Source: Prevotella sp. DNF00663 (GTDB lineage Bacteria; Bacteroidota; Bacteroidia; Bacteroidales; Bacteroidaceae). Taken from it: 54,162 bases of DNA. Shown piece by piece: positions 40,548 to 49,090 of this stretch. Position numbers and translations under genes: made by a program. The stretch covers positions 100,981-155,142 of the forward strand of contig NZ_KQ960610.1 in assembly GCF_001553265.1 (NCBI RefSeq), written 5' to 3'. The first letter of the stretch is position 1. Each line of letters begins with the position of its first letter. Below the pieces are notes generated by a model. The model did no database searches. It saw only the letters and a program-made list of their open reading frames with translations, and had not been told where the DNA came from.

Positions 40548-41834
40548 ATGAAAACAGACAGACGTACTTTTCTCAAAACAGCAGGTGTATTGGGACTATT
40601 TACTATCGTTCCGCGCAGGGTATTGGGTGGTAATGGGTTCATAGCACCTAGTGATCAACTTACAAAAGGCATTATTGGAGTGGGAGGTATTGGTAAAACC
40701 TCTAACCATTTCACAAGCAACCAAGCTTGCCGACTCACTGCTGTTTGCGACGTAGATTCCAAACATTTACAACAAGCAGTGAATTTAGGGAAGAATAGGC
40801 TTGGTGAAGATTTGAAGACTTATCATGACTTTCGTGAATTGATTCATCAGTCAAACGTAGACATTGTGCATATTGCAACACCGCCACATTGGCATGCGCT
40901 GATGGCTGTAGAGGCCGCTAAGGCAGGGAAAGACATCTGGTGTGAGAAGCCAATGACACGTACTATCGGTGAAGGAAGAAAGGTTGTGGAAGCCGTTCAG
41001 CGTTATAAGCGTGTATTTAGACTGAACACTTGGTTCCGTTTTACCGATACATTCTATGGATTAGGGACAACTGTGACTCCATTGAAGAAACTGGTGGACA
41101 GCAAAATGTTGGGTTGGCCGCTCAAGGTTAGGGTGTCTGGCGCTACCGGTTTCACTTGGAAGTTCTACTGGGTAGGCAAAGATCATCTCAACGTACAGCC
41201 TGTTCCGCGTGAGCTTGACTATGATATGTGGCTCGGACCGGCTCCATTTAAGCCTTATAGCGCTCATCGTGTGCATCAGACATTCCGTGGCTATTGGGAT
41301 TATGATGGTGGTGGACTCACCGATATGGGGCAGCATTATCTTGACCCGGTGCAATACTTGCTGGGTAAAGACAATGAATCGCCTGTCAAGGTAGAAGTGG
41401 ATGCTCCTCAACAGCATTGGGATGCCGTAGGAATATGGCGTAAAATCACTTATACTTATGCCGATGGATGCCAAATAATACTTGAAGGTGAGGGTTACGA
41501 GAGCAAAGGTAAGGTTCCTTACATCGAGGGTCCTGAAGGTAAAGTGTATAAGGGATTTGAGTGTACTATCCCCGATGTGATGAACAAATTGGCCGAATTG
41601 CCCGACCCGGAACCGCAGCGTACCGACTTCTTAGATTGCGTTCGTACACGTCAGAAGTTTGCTCTGAACGAAGAAAATGGGCATTGTAGTTGTACATTGG
41701 TCAATATGGCGACAGTGGCATTACGTCTACACCGTGATGTTTTAAATTATGATCCAAAGAAAGAACAGTTTATTGATGACGATGCTGCAAACGCTTTGGT
41801 AAATCAACCTATGCGTGGTGGTTGGACATTGTAG
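40548..41834 (+). CDS. Tat-exported Gfo/Idh/MocA-family oxidoreductase
   Basis: A 428-aa NAD(P)-dependent oxidoreductase. The N-terminus has a twin-arginine signal (DRRTFLKTAGVLG) so it is exported folded with its cofactor. The Rossmann domain shows GIIGVGGIGKTS, ATPPHWHALMAVEAAKAGKDI and the catalytic-lysine motif CEKPMT, all standard for the family. It is 25 bp before the HEAT/DUF1080 gene. In Bacteroides, paired Gfo/Idh/MocA and DUF1080 proteins are known to cleave glycosides by way of 3-keto sugars, the oxidoreductase making the 3-keto group; that role is inferred here by context. Confidence 0.9.
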   Translation: MKTDRRTFLKTAGVLGLFTIVPRRVLGGNGFIAPSDQLTKGIIGVGGIGKTSNHFTSNQACRLTAVCDVDSKHLQQAVNLGKNRLGEDLKTYHDFRELIHQSNVDIVHIATPPHWHALMAVEAAKAGKDIWCEKPMTRTIGEGRKVVEAVQRYKRVFRLNTWFRFTDTFYGLGTTVTPLKKLVDSKMLGWPLKVRVSGATGFTWKFYWVGKDHLNVQPVPRELDYDMWLGPAPFKPYSAHRVHQTFRGYWDYDGGGLTDMGQHYLDPVQYLLGKDNESPVKVEVDAPQQHWDAVGIWRKITYTYADGCQIILEGEGYESKGKVPYIEGPEGKVYKGFECTIPDVMNKLAELPDPEPQRTDFLDCVRTRQKFALNEENGHCSCTLVNMATVALRLHRDVLNYDPKKEQFIDDDAANALVNQPMRGGWTL

Positions 41835-41859
41835 TACTTATATAAATATAGCATACCAG

Positions 41860-44800
41860 ATGAAAACATTGAGATATTCATATATTATATTATTATTGTG
41901 TTGTTTGTGCTTCCACACAAGTATGCGTGGGCAAGACGCACGAAACCGTGTGGCATCGACAATCATAGCCGATGGTTTGGCACAATTGCCAGCCAAGAAC
42001 AGCGCGGTGTACAATGAAGTCATGGACGAGATAGCTCGTACCGGTGCAGAAGGAATGACTTCATTGGTAGGAATGCTCGTGCCGGAAGGCAAGGGCAACA
42101 ACGCGCCATTTGAATATGCCATTAGTAGTGTCACGGATTATGTCACACATCCTAGCAAAGCAGGTTTGCGTGACGGTGTGAAGCAAGGACTTATCAAGGG
42201 ACTTGCTGCCTGTCAAGATAACGCTAATAAGGCTTTCGTGCTGGCACAGATTCAGAAAGTGGCAACACAGGCAGACATTCAGCTCTTCATGGGATACCTT
42301 GGTGATACTTATTTGCAGTCGCATGCCCTCGCTGCATTGGCTACCGTGCCGGGCGTAGATGCTACACTTGTTGCCAAGATGGGTGGTATGAAGGTGTCGA
42401 AAGAAGGAATTGCCCATTTGATAACCATGCGTAAGCTCACAGACCCTGTCTTGGAAGAAATGCTTTTGTCGTGGATTCCCGGCGCCGATGTCGCTACTTT
42501 GAAGAGTGTTTACGATGCTTTGACCTATTGCGGTGGTTTGAAATCGATGAAGGCATTGGCTGTTGCGGCCCAGAAAACGGGTTTCAAATATGAGGGAACA
42601 CAGGCTACAGACGCTTATATGAGACTATTGGAGCGTCTAGCTTCGACTCATGGCAAGAACGTAATGAAAGCATCGAAGCAACTGATAGCACAAGGTGATA
42701 GAGCCGTAAGATGCAATGGACTGGGCTTATTGTTGCAGTCGGCTGGGCCAAAGGCAGGTGCTGAGGTGCTGAAAGCGCTGAAAGATGGTGATATTCAGTA
42801 TCGTAACACGGCATTAGAGATGGCTGAAAGTTGTGCCGGTGATGGTATTTACGCTCAAGTATTGCGCAGTTTTGCTAAGTTATCTCCTACAGCTCAGTGC
42901 GATGTTGTGCGTTGGTTAGGTAACAACCATGTATCGTCGGCTATCGAAACAGTGAGCAATGCGATGAATAATGCCGATGAGAACTTGGCTAAAGCAGCTA
43001 TTCAGGCTGCCGGAAAGATCGGTGGTGAGCGTGCATTGGAGGCTCTTACCGGTCAGTTGAGTGGTAAATATGCCAAGGAAGCCATGAGTGCCTTACTCGC
43101 ATTCAATGGAAATGTGAATACGGCAGTGGTAGGTTTGTTGGCAGATAACAATCCATCAACTTTGACACATGCACTAGGTCTTGTTTCCAAACGTCATATT
43201 TACTCTGCTTACGATGCTGTTCTGCGCTTGTTGGATAATTCTGATAATGGTGTAAAACAAGCTGCTTATGGTGCTTTGGTAGGTATTACGAGCCCCAAAC
43301 AGTTTGAACAATTGAGTGATATGCTTGAGAAATCAGATGCCACAACGGCTTCCAAACTCCAGAATGCACTCCTTTTTGCATTGCATACTATGTCTCCTGA
43401 CCAACAGTTCAAGCTGGTTAGTGGTCGTATGGTTGCTAGTAAGCGTCCTCAACTTTATTATCCTCTGTTGTCTCAGGCAGGTAATATGGAGGCACTTCAG
43501 TTGCTGCAAAGTGAATATAAGAAGCCTTCTACGCAGGCAGATGCCTTTGCTGCCTTGTTGAAAGTGAAGAATCCGGAAGCTATTTCTACTCTCTATGCTA
43601 TAGCATCTACCGACAATAAGCGTAAAGATACAGCTCTGACGAGCATGTTGGCCTTGCTGAAAGCATCTCCGAAGAATGCAATGGGTAGATTGATGGAGTA
43701 TGAGAAAGCTCTCGCTTTAAATCCTTCTGCAGCGGTAAAGAATGCTTATCTTGGCGCTGTAAGTAGTATCTATGAGTTGCCGGCATTGTCGTTGGCAGTC
43801 AAATATCTCGCGGATAACACCACATCATTTGCAGCTGCAACAGCCGTGAAGACCATTATTGGTAAGAACAGTGGCCTGCAAAAGGGCGAAATGACGCGTG
43901 GATGGTTAGAAAAAGCATTGCAAGTGTTTGCCGGTATGACCAATAATGCCGATGCAGGATATTCTGTTGATGAAGTAAAAGGCATCTTGGCGAAGTTTGG
44001 TACCGGTGGTTTTGCTCCGGCCATGAATGATGGTAAGACGCAGAAGGGTGTTAGCTTGAATGCTAAGAAGAACTATGAGAACTTTGAGTTGTACGCAGAA
44101 TGGCGTGCCAACGAGAAGTCTGAATTGTGGCTGAGGTCTCAACCTGCTATCGCATTGAATAAGAATGGCGAGGTGGAAATTTTGGCAACAACTTCAAAGG
44201 TAGCCACTCCTGTTGTCCAAAGTGCTGCTCCCGGAGAGTGGAATGTGCTTTATGCAAAGTTGGTTAACGACCGTTTGATGGTGGTTTCTAACGGTGTTGT
44301 ATTGAACGATAATGCCGTATTTGCTCCGCAAGATAGTAAGAAAGCAGCGACTGTTAGTGGACTTATTAAGTTTGTTGGTGCTGCAGATGGACTTGAAGTT
44401 CGTAACTGTTACGTGAACGAATTGCCTTCAACACCTGTCTTTACGCTATCTAAGGAAGAGAAAGCACAGGGGTTTGAAGTGCTCTTCGATGGTAGATCGC
44501 TCGACAAATGGCAAGGTAATTTCAACAACTATGTGCCTGAAGATGGTAGTATTTATGTGAAAGCACACTTTGGAGTGGGTGGTAATCTCTATTCAAAGAA
44601 GACCTATAGCGACTTCGTATATCGTTTTGAGTTCTGCTTTGTCAATCCCGGTGTAAACAATGGTATCGGTATTCGTACCAAACTTAACACCAATGCGGCT
44701 TACGAAGGCATGGAGATTCAAGTGTTAGACCATGATGATCCTATTTATAAGGGACTTCAAGACTATCAGCAGCATGGCTCTGTTTACGGCATCATTGTAC

Positions 44801-45102
44801 CCAAACACGTGAAGTTTGGAAAGCTTGGTACTTGGAATACCGAGGAGATTAGAGCCGTAGGCGACCGCATCACGGTTACAGTAAATGGTGAAGTAATCCT
44901 CGATGGCAATATCAGAGAGGCATGCCAAGGCCATAATATTGCCCCTGATGGTGGTAAAGACAATCCTTATACGGTTGACCATAGAAACCATCCCGGCTTG
45001 TTTAATAAGGAAGGCCACATCAGTTTCTGCGGACATGGTGAGGGTGTGAAGTTTAGAAACCTGCGAATCCTTGATTTAAGTAAGAAGAAAGGCCGTAAAT
45101 AG
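41860..45102 (+). CDS. HEAT-repeat protein with two DUF1080 (3-keto-disaccharide hydrolase type) domains
   Basis: A 1080-aa exported protein. Signal peptide to about residue 27 (SYIILLLCCLCFHTSMRGQ). Residues about 30-720 are alpha-helical HEAT-like repeats (AIQAAGKIGGERALEALTGQ, GVKQAAYGALVGIT). About 730-865 is a beta-rich domain (FELYAEWRANEKSELWLRS, then SGLIKFVGAADGLEVRNCYV) that looks like a diverged DUF1080; about 870-1075 is a typical DUF1080 domain (FEVLFDGRSLDKWQGN, GIGIRTKLNTNAAYEGMEI, DHRNHPGLFNKEGHISFCGH). The chosen ATG is 25 bp after the oxidoreductase stop. DUF1080 enzymes hydrolyse or eliminate 3-keto-glycosides, so it and its neighbour probably act as a pair. The substrate is unknown. 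Confidence 0.88.
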   Translation: MKTLRYSYIILLLCCLCFHTSMRGQDARNRVASTIIADGLAQLPAKNSAVYNEVMDEIARTGAEGMTSLVGMLVPEGKGNNAPFEYAISSVTDYVTHPSKAGLRDGVKQGLIKGLAACQDNANKAFVLAQIQKVATQADIQLFMGYLGDTYLQSHALAALATVPGVDATLVAKMGGMKVSKEGIAHLITMRKLTDPVLEEMLLSWIPGADVATLKSVYDALTYCGGLKSMKALAVAAQKTGFKYEGTQATDAYMRLLERLASTHGKNVMKASKQLIAQGDRAVRCNGLGLLLQSAGPKAGAEVLKALKDGDIQYRNTALEMAESCAGDGIYAQVLRSFAKLSPTAQCDVVRWLGNNHVSSAIETVSNAMNNADENLAKAAIQAAGKIGGERALEALTGQLSGKYAKEAMSALLAFNGNVNTAVVGLLADNNPSTLTHALGLVSKRHIYSAYDAVLRLLDNSDNGVKQAAYGALVGITSPKQFEQLSDMLEKSDATTASKLQNALLFALHTMSPDQQFKLVSGRMVASKRPQLYYPLLSQAGNMEALQLLQSEYKKPSTQADAFAALLKVKNPEAISTLYAIASTDNKRKDTALTSMLALLKASPKNAMGRLMEYEKALALNPSAAVKNAYLGAVSSIYELPALSLAVKYLADNTTSFAAATAVKTIIGKNSGLQKGEMTRGWLEKALQVFAGMTNNADAGYSVDEVKGILAKFGTGGFAPAMNDGKTQKGVSLNAKKNYENFELYAEWRANEKSELWLRSQPAIALNKNGEVEILATTSKVATPVVQSAAPGEWNVLYAKLVNDRLMVVSNGVVLNDNAVFAPQDSKKAATVSGLIKFVGAADGLEVRNCYVNELPSTPVFTLSKEEKAQGFEVLFDGRSLDKWQGNFNNYVPEDGSIYVKAHFGVGGNLYSKKTYSDFVYRFEFCFVNPGVNNGIGIRTKLNTNAAYEGMEIQVLDHDDPIYKGLQDYQQHGSVYGIIVPKHVKFGKLGTWNTEEIRAVGDRITVTVNGEVILDGNIREACQGHNIAPDGGKDNPYTVDHRNHPGLFNKEGHISFCGHGEGVKFRNLRILDLSKKKGRK

Positions 45103-45152
45103 TTCGTCTGTTCAGTTATACAATGCTTTTGTAAGCATATCATTATTAATTG

Positions 45153-45194
45153 CATTTGGTGGGTCGGTTTATACCGGCCTGCCAAATGTTTTTT
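45153..45194 (+). terminator. Terminator after the HEAT/DUF1080 gene
   Basis: CATTTGG/CCAAATG outer stem and GGTCGG/CCGGCC inner stem, followed by six T. Confidence 0.8.
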
Positions 45195-45243
45195 AATGGT
45201 TTTGTTGTCGGAAGAGGCATCTCTATCAAAAAACAAGATAATG

Positions 45244-45275
45244 TTTGCTATTGTCAGTCAATTCCATTACTTTTG
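45244..45275 (+). promoter_or_regulatory. Consensus promoter of the 72-aa membrane protein gene
   Basis: TTTG (45244-45247), exactly 20 bp, TACTTTTG (45268-45275); leader of about 20 nt. Confidence 0.78.
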
Positions 45276-45301
45276 CATGTAGAATCAAATACATTATTAA
45301 T

Positions 45302-45520
45302 ATGTCAGCACTCATTGCATTTATATTGTTCGTTGTCGTGGCATTGGTAGGCTGGGGCATTGCCGAACTGAAGAATAAGAGTTGTACTTACACACATTCC
45401 GAAGAGGAACGTGAAGAAGCTGAGGTGCTTCACAAGATTTTGGAAGACCGCAACTTCAAGGAGTTGAACCTGAAAGACTTGTTGGCTCACAACAGTACGA
45501 AAGGTTACGATGCAGTATAA
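45302..45520 (+). CDS. Small single-span membrane protein of unknown function
   Basis: A 72-aa protein. Residues 2-21 are one hydrophobic span (SALIAFILFVVVALVGWGIA), followed by a charged, soluble helix (HSEEEREEAEVLHKILEDRN) and KELNLKDLLAHNSTKGYDAV. I do not recognise the family. The gene has its own consensus promoter and a strong terminator shared with the GH3 gene, so it is a true monocistronic unit and not a chance frame. The start follows from the promoter position; an earlier in-frame ATG at 45245 lies inside the promoter. Confidence 0.7.
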   Translation: MSALIAFILFVVVALVGWGIAELKNKSCTYTHSEEEREEAEVLHKILEDRNFKELNLKDLLAHNSTKGYDAV

Positions 45521-45538
45521 GTAGACCGCTTATAAGCA

Positions 45539-45574
45539 AAAAGCCAAGGCAGAAGCAATCTGTCTTGGCTTTTT
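45539..45574. terminator. Bidirectional terminator between the 72-aa gene and GH3
   Basis: AAAAGCCAAGGCAGA pairs with TCTGTCTTGGCTTTT (one wobble) around a 5-nt loop, with T5 on the plus strand and T5 on the minus strand. It serves both convergent genes. Confidence 0.88.
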
Positions 45575-45592
45575 CTGTATATGAAGGCTGGG

Positions 45593-47830
45593 TTATTTCA
45601 GTTCAAATGTAGCCTTCAAAGGTAAATTGTCAGAGGCATTTCCTACGAGCGCTTCAAACTTTCCGGGCTCTGCTTTCCAGTCTCGCGACTGCTCATCGTA
45701 GAATGATAAAGCGCGTTTGTCGATGCTTATCTCTACATCGCGACTCTCTCCCGGCTTGAGATTTACCTTTGCAAAGCCTTTAAGCTCTTTATAAGGACGG
45801 TCTACAGACGACTTTATGTCGTGTATATAGAGCTGTACCACTTCGCTACCTGTGCGACTTCCAGTATTCTTAACGTTCACGGTGAAGGTCAAAGTACCGT
45901 CAGCCGACATGCTATTGGCGGAGCTTCTAAGGTTTGAAATCTTGAATGTTGTATAGCTTAAACCGTGTCCGAAGGCAAAGACCGGTTTCGTTTTCTCACG
46001 GTCAGCCCAGCGGTATCCCACGTAGATACCTTCTTTATATTCTATGTCAATGATGTCTTTCTTGGGGCGCCATGTACCGGGATAAGTGTTAAGAGCATGT
46101 GCACCAACGTCTTGAAGACTAGCCACCCATGTGAAAGGAAGTTTACCTGAGGGGTTGGTATCGCCTACAAGTACCGAAGCCAACGCTTCTCCTGCCACGC
46201 TTCCGATGTACCATCCTTGTACGATGGCAGGTACCTTGTCTTTCCAAGGCATGGATACGGAGTTACCGGAGATATTGACAAACACAAGATTGGGATTCAC
46301 CTTGGCCAGTGCTTCTATCACTTTATTCTGATGATAGGGTAGATCGTAGGTTTTACGGTCGTGGCTTTCGCAGTCTTGATAGTCGCTCTTGTTGAGTCCA
46401 CCGAAGAAGATGACGTAGTCGGCCTTGCGTGCTTTCTCCACTGCATCAGCGATGAGTTGTTCCTCACTGCGCTTATCTGCCAAGTCTTGCCCAGTGGTAA
46501 CACCGTTGTAAGCACCTGTGATGTCGCCCACATATCCACGTTCGTATTCCACGTTGATGCCCGGAACGCGCTGTTCTAACAGTTTTTTGAGTCCATCGAG
46601 TGGTAGTGTTTCGCGTTGTGCTTTCAGCGAAGAGCTACCTCCCCCCACTGTCATCATCTTGATGGCATTCTCGCCTACAACCAATATACGGCGTGCTTTA
46701 TTGAGATTGATGGGCAGTATATTGCGCTTATTTTGTAGCAATACGATACCCTCGGCGGCGATTTGGCGAGCTGCATCATAATGAGCTTCCGAGCACATGC
46801 TGCCTTTCTTTCTGTCAGTCATGGTTGTTCTGAAGAACAAACGAAGTATGCGGCGCACCTTATCGTCTAATTCCTTGGTGGTATATTTTCCTTCTTGGAT
46901 GCCTTTCAGGTACGGTCTAGCTAGAAAATATTGTTCGTATGCATTGCCTGCACCACTGTGTAGCCCATCAGTCCATGTGCCAAATTCAAGGTCAAGTCCG
47001 TTCTTTACCGCCTCATCTGTGTCGTGGGTAGCTCCCCAGTCGGATACGACGACACCGTCAAATCCCCATTCTCCCTTCAAAATTTTGTTGATAAGAATGT
47101 CGTTGTGACTGCTATGTTGGTTCTTATAGAGGTTGTATGCCCCCATGATACCCCATGCATGGCCTTCTTTTACGGCCGCTTCAAAGGCCGGTAAATAGAT
47201 TTCGCGCATGGCTCGGTCGCTGATGATGATATTGTCTTCGCTACGGTTTTCCTCGTCGTTGTTCATGGCATAGTGCTTCACACAAGCAGCTACTCCATTG
47301 CTTTGCAGACCTTGAACATAAGGTACTACCATCTTTGAAGCCAAGAATGGGTCCTCGCCCATATATTCAAAGTTACGACCATTGAGCGGTGTGCGGTATA
47401 TATTCACACCTGGACCGAGCACCATGTCCTTGCGCCTGTACAGTGCTTCCTCTCCAAGATTCTTTCCGTAGAGCATCGCCATTTTAGGATTCCACGACGA
47501 TGCAAGGCAAGTGAGTGCCGGGAAGGCCGTACAAGAGTCGTTGGATTGGCCTGCCTGATCCCATTGATCCCACAATACTTCGGGGCGAATACCATGAGGA
47601 CCGTCGTCAGTCCAGAAGTCGGGGAAGCCCAATCGGGGTACTCCAGCCGAAGAGAATTTGCTCTGTGCGTGTAGAACTCTGATTTTTTCTTGCAGCGTCA
47701 TGCGGTTCAATGCATCCTCAATGCGTTGCTCAATGGGTTTACTCTCGTCCAGATAGACCGGTACTTGGGCGTAGCTGCCCAGTGTTGTGAGCAAGGCTAT
47801 CCCCATGACGATTGTTTTTCTGATTTTCAT
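45593..47830 (-). CDS. Secreted GH3 beta-glycosidase
   Basis: A 745-aa periplasmic glycosidase with signal peptide (MKIRKTIVMGIALLTTLGSYAQ). The GH3 N-terminal barrel contains the nucleophile D264 in GVVVSDWGATHD; the alpha/beta sandwich domain follows (RRILVVGENAIKMMTVGGGS), and a C-terminal fibronectin-III-like domain (VNVKNTGSRTGSEVVQLYIH) closes the chain. These three domains are typical of beta-glucosidases and beta-xylosidases that trim oligosaccharides. It stands alone. Its 5' region has a -7 box and a perfect 12-bp inverted repeat (47857-47885), a likely operator. Confidence 0.93.
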   Translation of the reverse strand: MKIRKTIVMGIALLTTLGSYAQVPVYLDESKPIEQRIEDALNRMTLQEKIRVLHAQSKFSSAGVPRLGFPDFWTDDGPHGIRPEVLWDQWDQAGQSNDSCTAFPALTCLASSWNPKMAMLYGKNLGEEALYRRKDMVLGPGVNIYRTPLNGRNFEYMGEDPFLASKMVVPYVQGLQSNGVAACVKHYAMNNDEENRSEDNIIISDRAMREIYLPAFEAAVKEGHAWGIMGAYNLYKNQHSSHNDILINKILKGEWGFDGVVVSDWGATHDTDEAVKNGLDLEFGTWTDGLHSGAGNAYEQYFLARPYLKGIQEGKYTTKELDDKVRRILRLFFRTTMTDRKKGSMCSEAHYDAARQIAAEGIVLLQNKRNILPINLNKARRILVVGENAIKMMTVGGGSSSLKAQRETLPLDGLKKLLEQRVPGINVEYERGYVGDITGAYNGVTTGQDLADKRSEEQLIADAVEKARKADYVIFFGGLNKSDYQDCESHDRKTYDLPYHQNKVIEALAKVNPNLVFVNISGNSVSMPWKDKVPAIVQGWYIGSVAGEALASVLVGDTNPSGKLPFTWVASLQDVGAHALNTYPGTWRPKKDIIDIEYKEGIYVGYRWADREKTKPVFAFGHGLSYTTFKISNLRSSANSMSADGTLTFTVNVKNTGSRTGSEVVQLYIHDIKSSVDRPYKELKGFAKVNLKPGESRDVEISIDKRALSFYDEQSRDWKAEPGKFEALVGNASDNLPLKATFELK

Positions 47831-47856
47831 GTTTAGGTATTATTCGTTTGTTTAAT

Positions 47857-47885
47857 ATCATACAAGAACTTAATTCTTGTATGAT
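47857..47885. promoter_or_regulatory. Perfect inverted repeat over the GH3 transcription start
   Basis: ATCATACAAGAA (47857-47868) and TTCTTGTATGAT (47874-47885) with a 5-bp spacer. It lies between the -7 box (47887-47894) and the start codon, so it may be an operator or an RNA hairpin at the 5' end. Confidence 0.6.
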
Positions 47886-47886
47886 G

Positions 47887-47894
47887 CAAAGTTA
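47887..47894 (-). promoter_or_regulatory. -7 box of the GH3 gene
   Basis: TAACTTTG on the minus strand. No matching -33 box is seen at the normal distance, which fits a promoter needing an activator. Confidence 0.5.
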
Positions 47895-47978
47895 ATAAAA
47901 ACGAGCTAGATGGAAGTTTAAATATAAATAAACATGGTGGAAATCTTGTTTTAAGTGGTAATTGTGTGTAGATAAAAG

Positions 47979-48017
47979 AAATTCCCATTCAACATATTGA
48001 TTGTTGAATGGGAATTT
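47979..48017 (-). terminator. Terminator after the cupin gene
   Basis: A perfect 16-bp stem (AAATTCCCATTCAACA and its complement) with a 7-nt loop, followed on the minus strand by a T-rich tract. Confidence 0.82.
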
Positions 48018-48051
48018 TTCATCAATATATGGCCTAGCCTATACCGTCTTA

Positions 48052-48384
48052 TTACCCTAACGTGGGTACCACGGCAAGATAGACGACGTCGTGGTCGGTG
48101 CAGTTTTCAAACCAATGCTTGTGCCCTTCCGGACAATAATGCATCTGTCCGATACGTGCAACCTCCGTATGACCATCGTAATGCACTGTCAGTTCACCAC
48201 TAATCACATACATTACCTCAAACGAACCACGATGTTCGTGCTCGCCACTACTGGCTCCCGGTCGTAGGGTGGAATACATAATACGGGCTTTGTCGTCGAC
48301 GACGGCACGCATATCCAGTTTCCCTTCTCCGCCTTTAAAACCTTCGATATGCTCTTCTTTGAGCTTGTCAAAATCGATAATCAT
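48052..48384 (-). CDS. Small cupin-domain protein
   Basis: A 110-aa single cupin. The metal-binding motifs are present: GEHEHRGSFEVMYVISG (cupin 1, His-x-His and Glu) and PEGHKHWFEN (cupin 2 with His). The start MIIDFDKLKEEH follows a TGTTAAATGG gap of 32 bp after the DUF4923 gene; the longer frame upstream runs into that gene. It lies last in the peptidase/DUF4923/cupin run. Such proteins are often sugar- or metabolite-binding enzymes; the function here cannot be named. Confidence 0.85.
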   Translation of the reverse strand: MIIDFDKLKEEHIEGFKGGEGKLDMRAVVDDKARIMYSTLRPGASSGEHEHRGSFEVMYVISGELTVHYDGHTEVARIGQMHYCPEGHKHWFENCTDHDVVYLAVVPTLG

Positions 48385-48416
48385 AATGTTTGATGTTGTT
48401 AAATGGCCGAACGCTA

Positions 48417-49049
48417 TTACTTCTTGAGGTCGAATCCCATACGCATGCCGTCGTAGTTCTTGCACAATGTGCTGATGGTTTGCAGGCTGCTGTTGCCACT
48501 AAGCTGTGCACCGGTTTGGAAAAGTTTCAGCAATTTGGTCGACTCGAAGAGCAAACTCAGCCCCGATGTCGACTTCTGTACGTAACAAGGGAGGCTTACC
48601 AAGGCAGTCTTCAACGTCAGTTTAGACGTTCCGGGGTCGTAAGTATAGGTACCGCTGAGGCTTTTCCCACGCAGTTTTCCGGTGAAAGTCTTATCATTAT
48701 TGAAAGTAAACTGGGTGTTGCTGCCCTGAATACCCACTTTGCTGAAACTGCTTTTCAGTTTCGATTTAGCCGTACTGGCAGCCACTTGACCGCCAGCTTT
48801 AGCCAATACGTTCTTGCTAGTGAATGCTACCCCCGGCTGATTGTACTTCCATGTGCCCACCAAGTCGCTTTCGCTAGCTTTGTTGGTACCCAATACGCTC
48901 GACAGGATATTGCCCGCTGCGTCACCGGTAGTGCTGCTGGTGGCAGCACTCTTTGCCTTGCTTAAGATTTTATCGAACTGTGGTGTGGCAGCCGATGCTG
49001 TCAATGTCATGGCTGCAAAAGCCATACTCAATATACTCATCTTTCTCAT
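48417..49049 (-). CDS. DUF4923-family secreted protein
   Basis: A 210-aa protein with signal peptide (MRKMSILSMAFAAMTLTASA). The mature part begins with an alanine/serine-rich stretch, then LVGTWKYNQPGVAFTSKNVL and FTFNNDKTFTGKLRGKSLSG, the lipocalin-like text of DUF4923 proteins, which are frequent in Bacteroidales and have no known function. The gene is 41 bp after the C69 peptidase gene and 32 bp before the cupin gene, all in the same direction. Predicted location is the periplasm or outer membrane. Confidence 0.85.
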   Translation of the reverse strand: MRKMSILSMAFAAMTLTASAATPQFDKILSKAKSAATSSTTGDAAGNILSSVLGTNKASESDLVGTWKYNQPGVAFTSKNVLAKAGGQVAASTAKSKLKSSFSKVGIQGSNTQFTFNNDKTFTGKLRGKSLSGTYTYDPGTSKLTLKTALVSLPCYVQKSTSGLSLLFESTKLLKLFQTGAQLSGNSSLQTISTLCKNYDGMRMGFDLKK

Positions 49050-49090
49050 TTGGTTCTCTCTAATTGATTAAATGTTTCTATTTCTTTATG

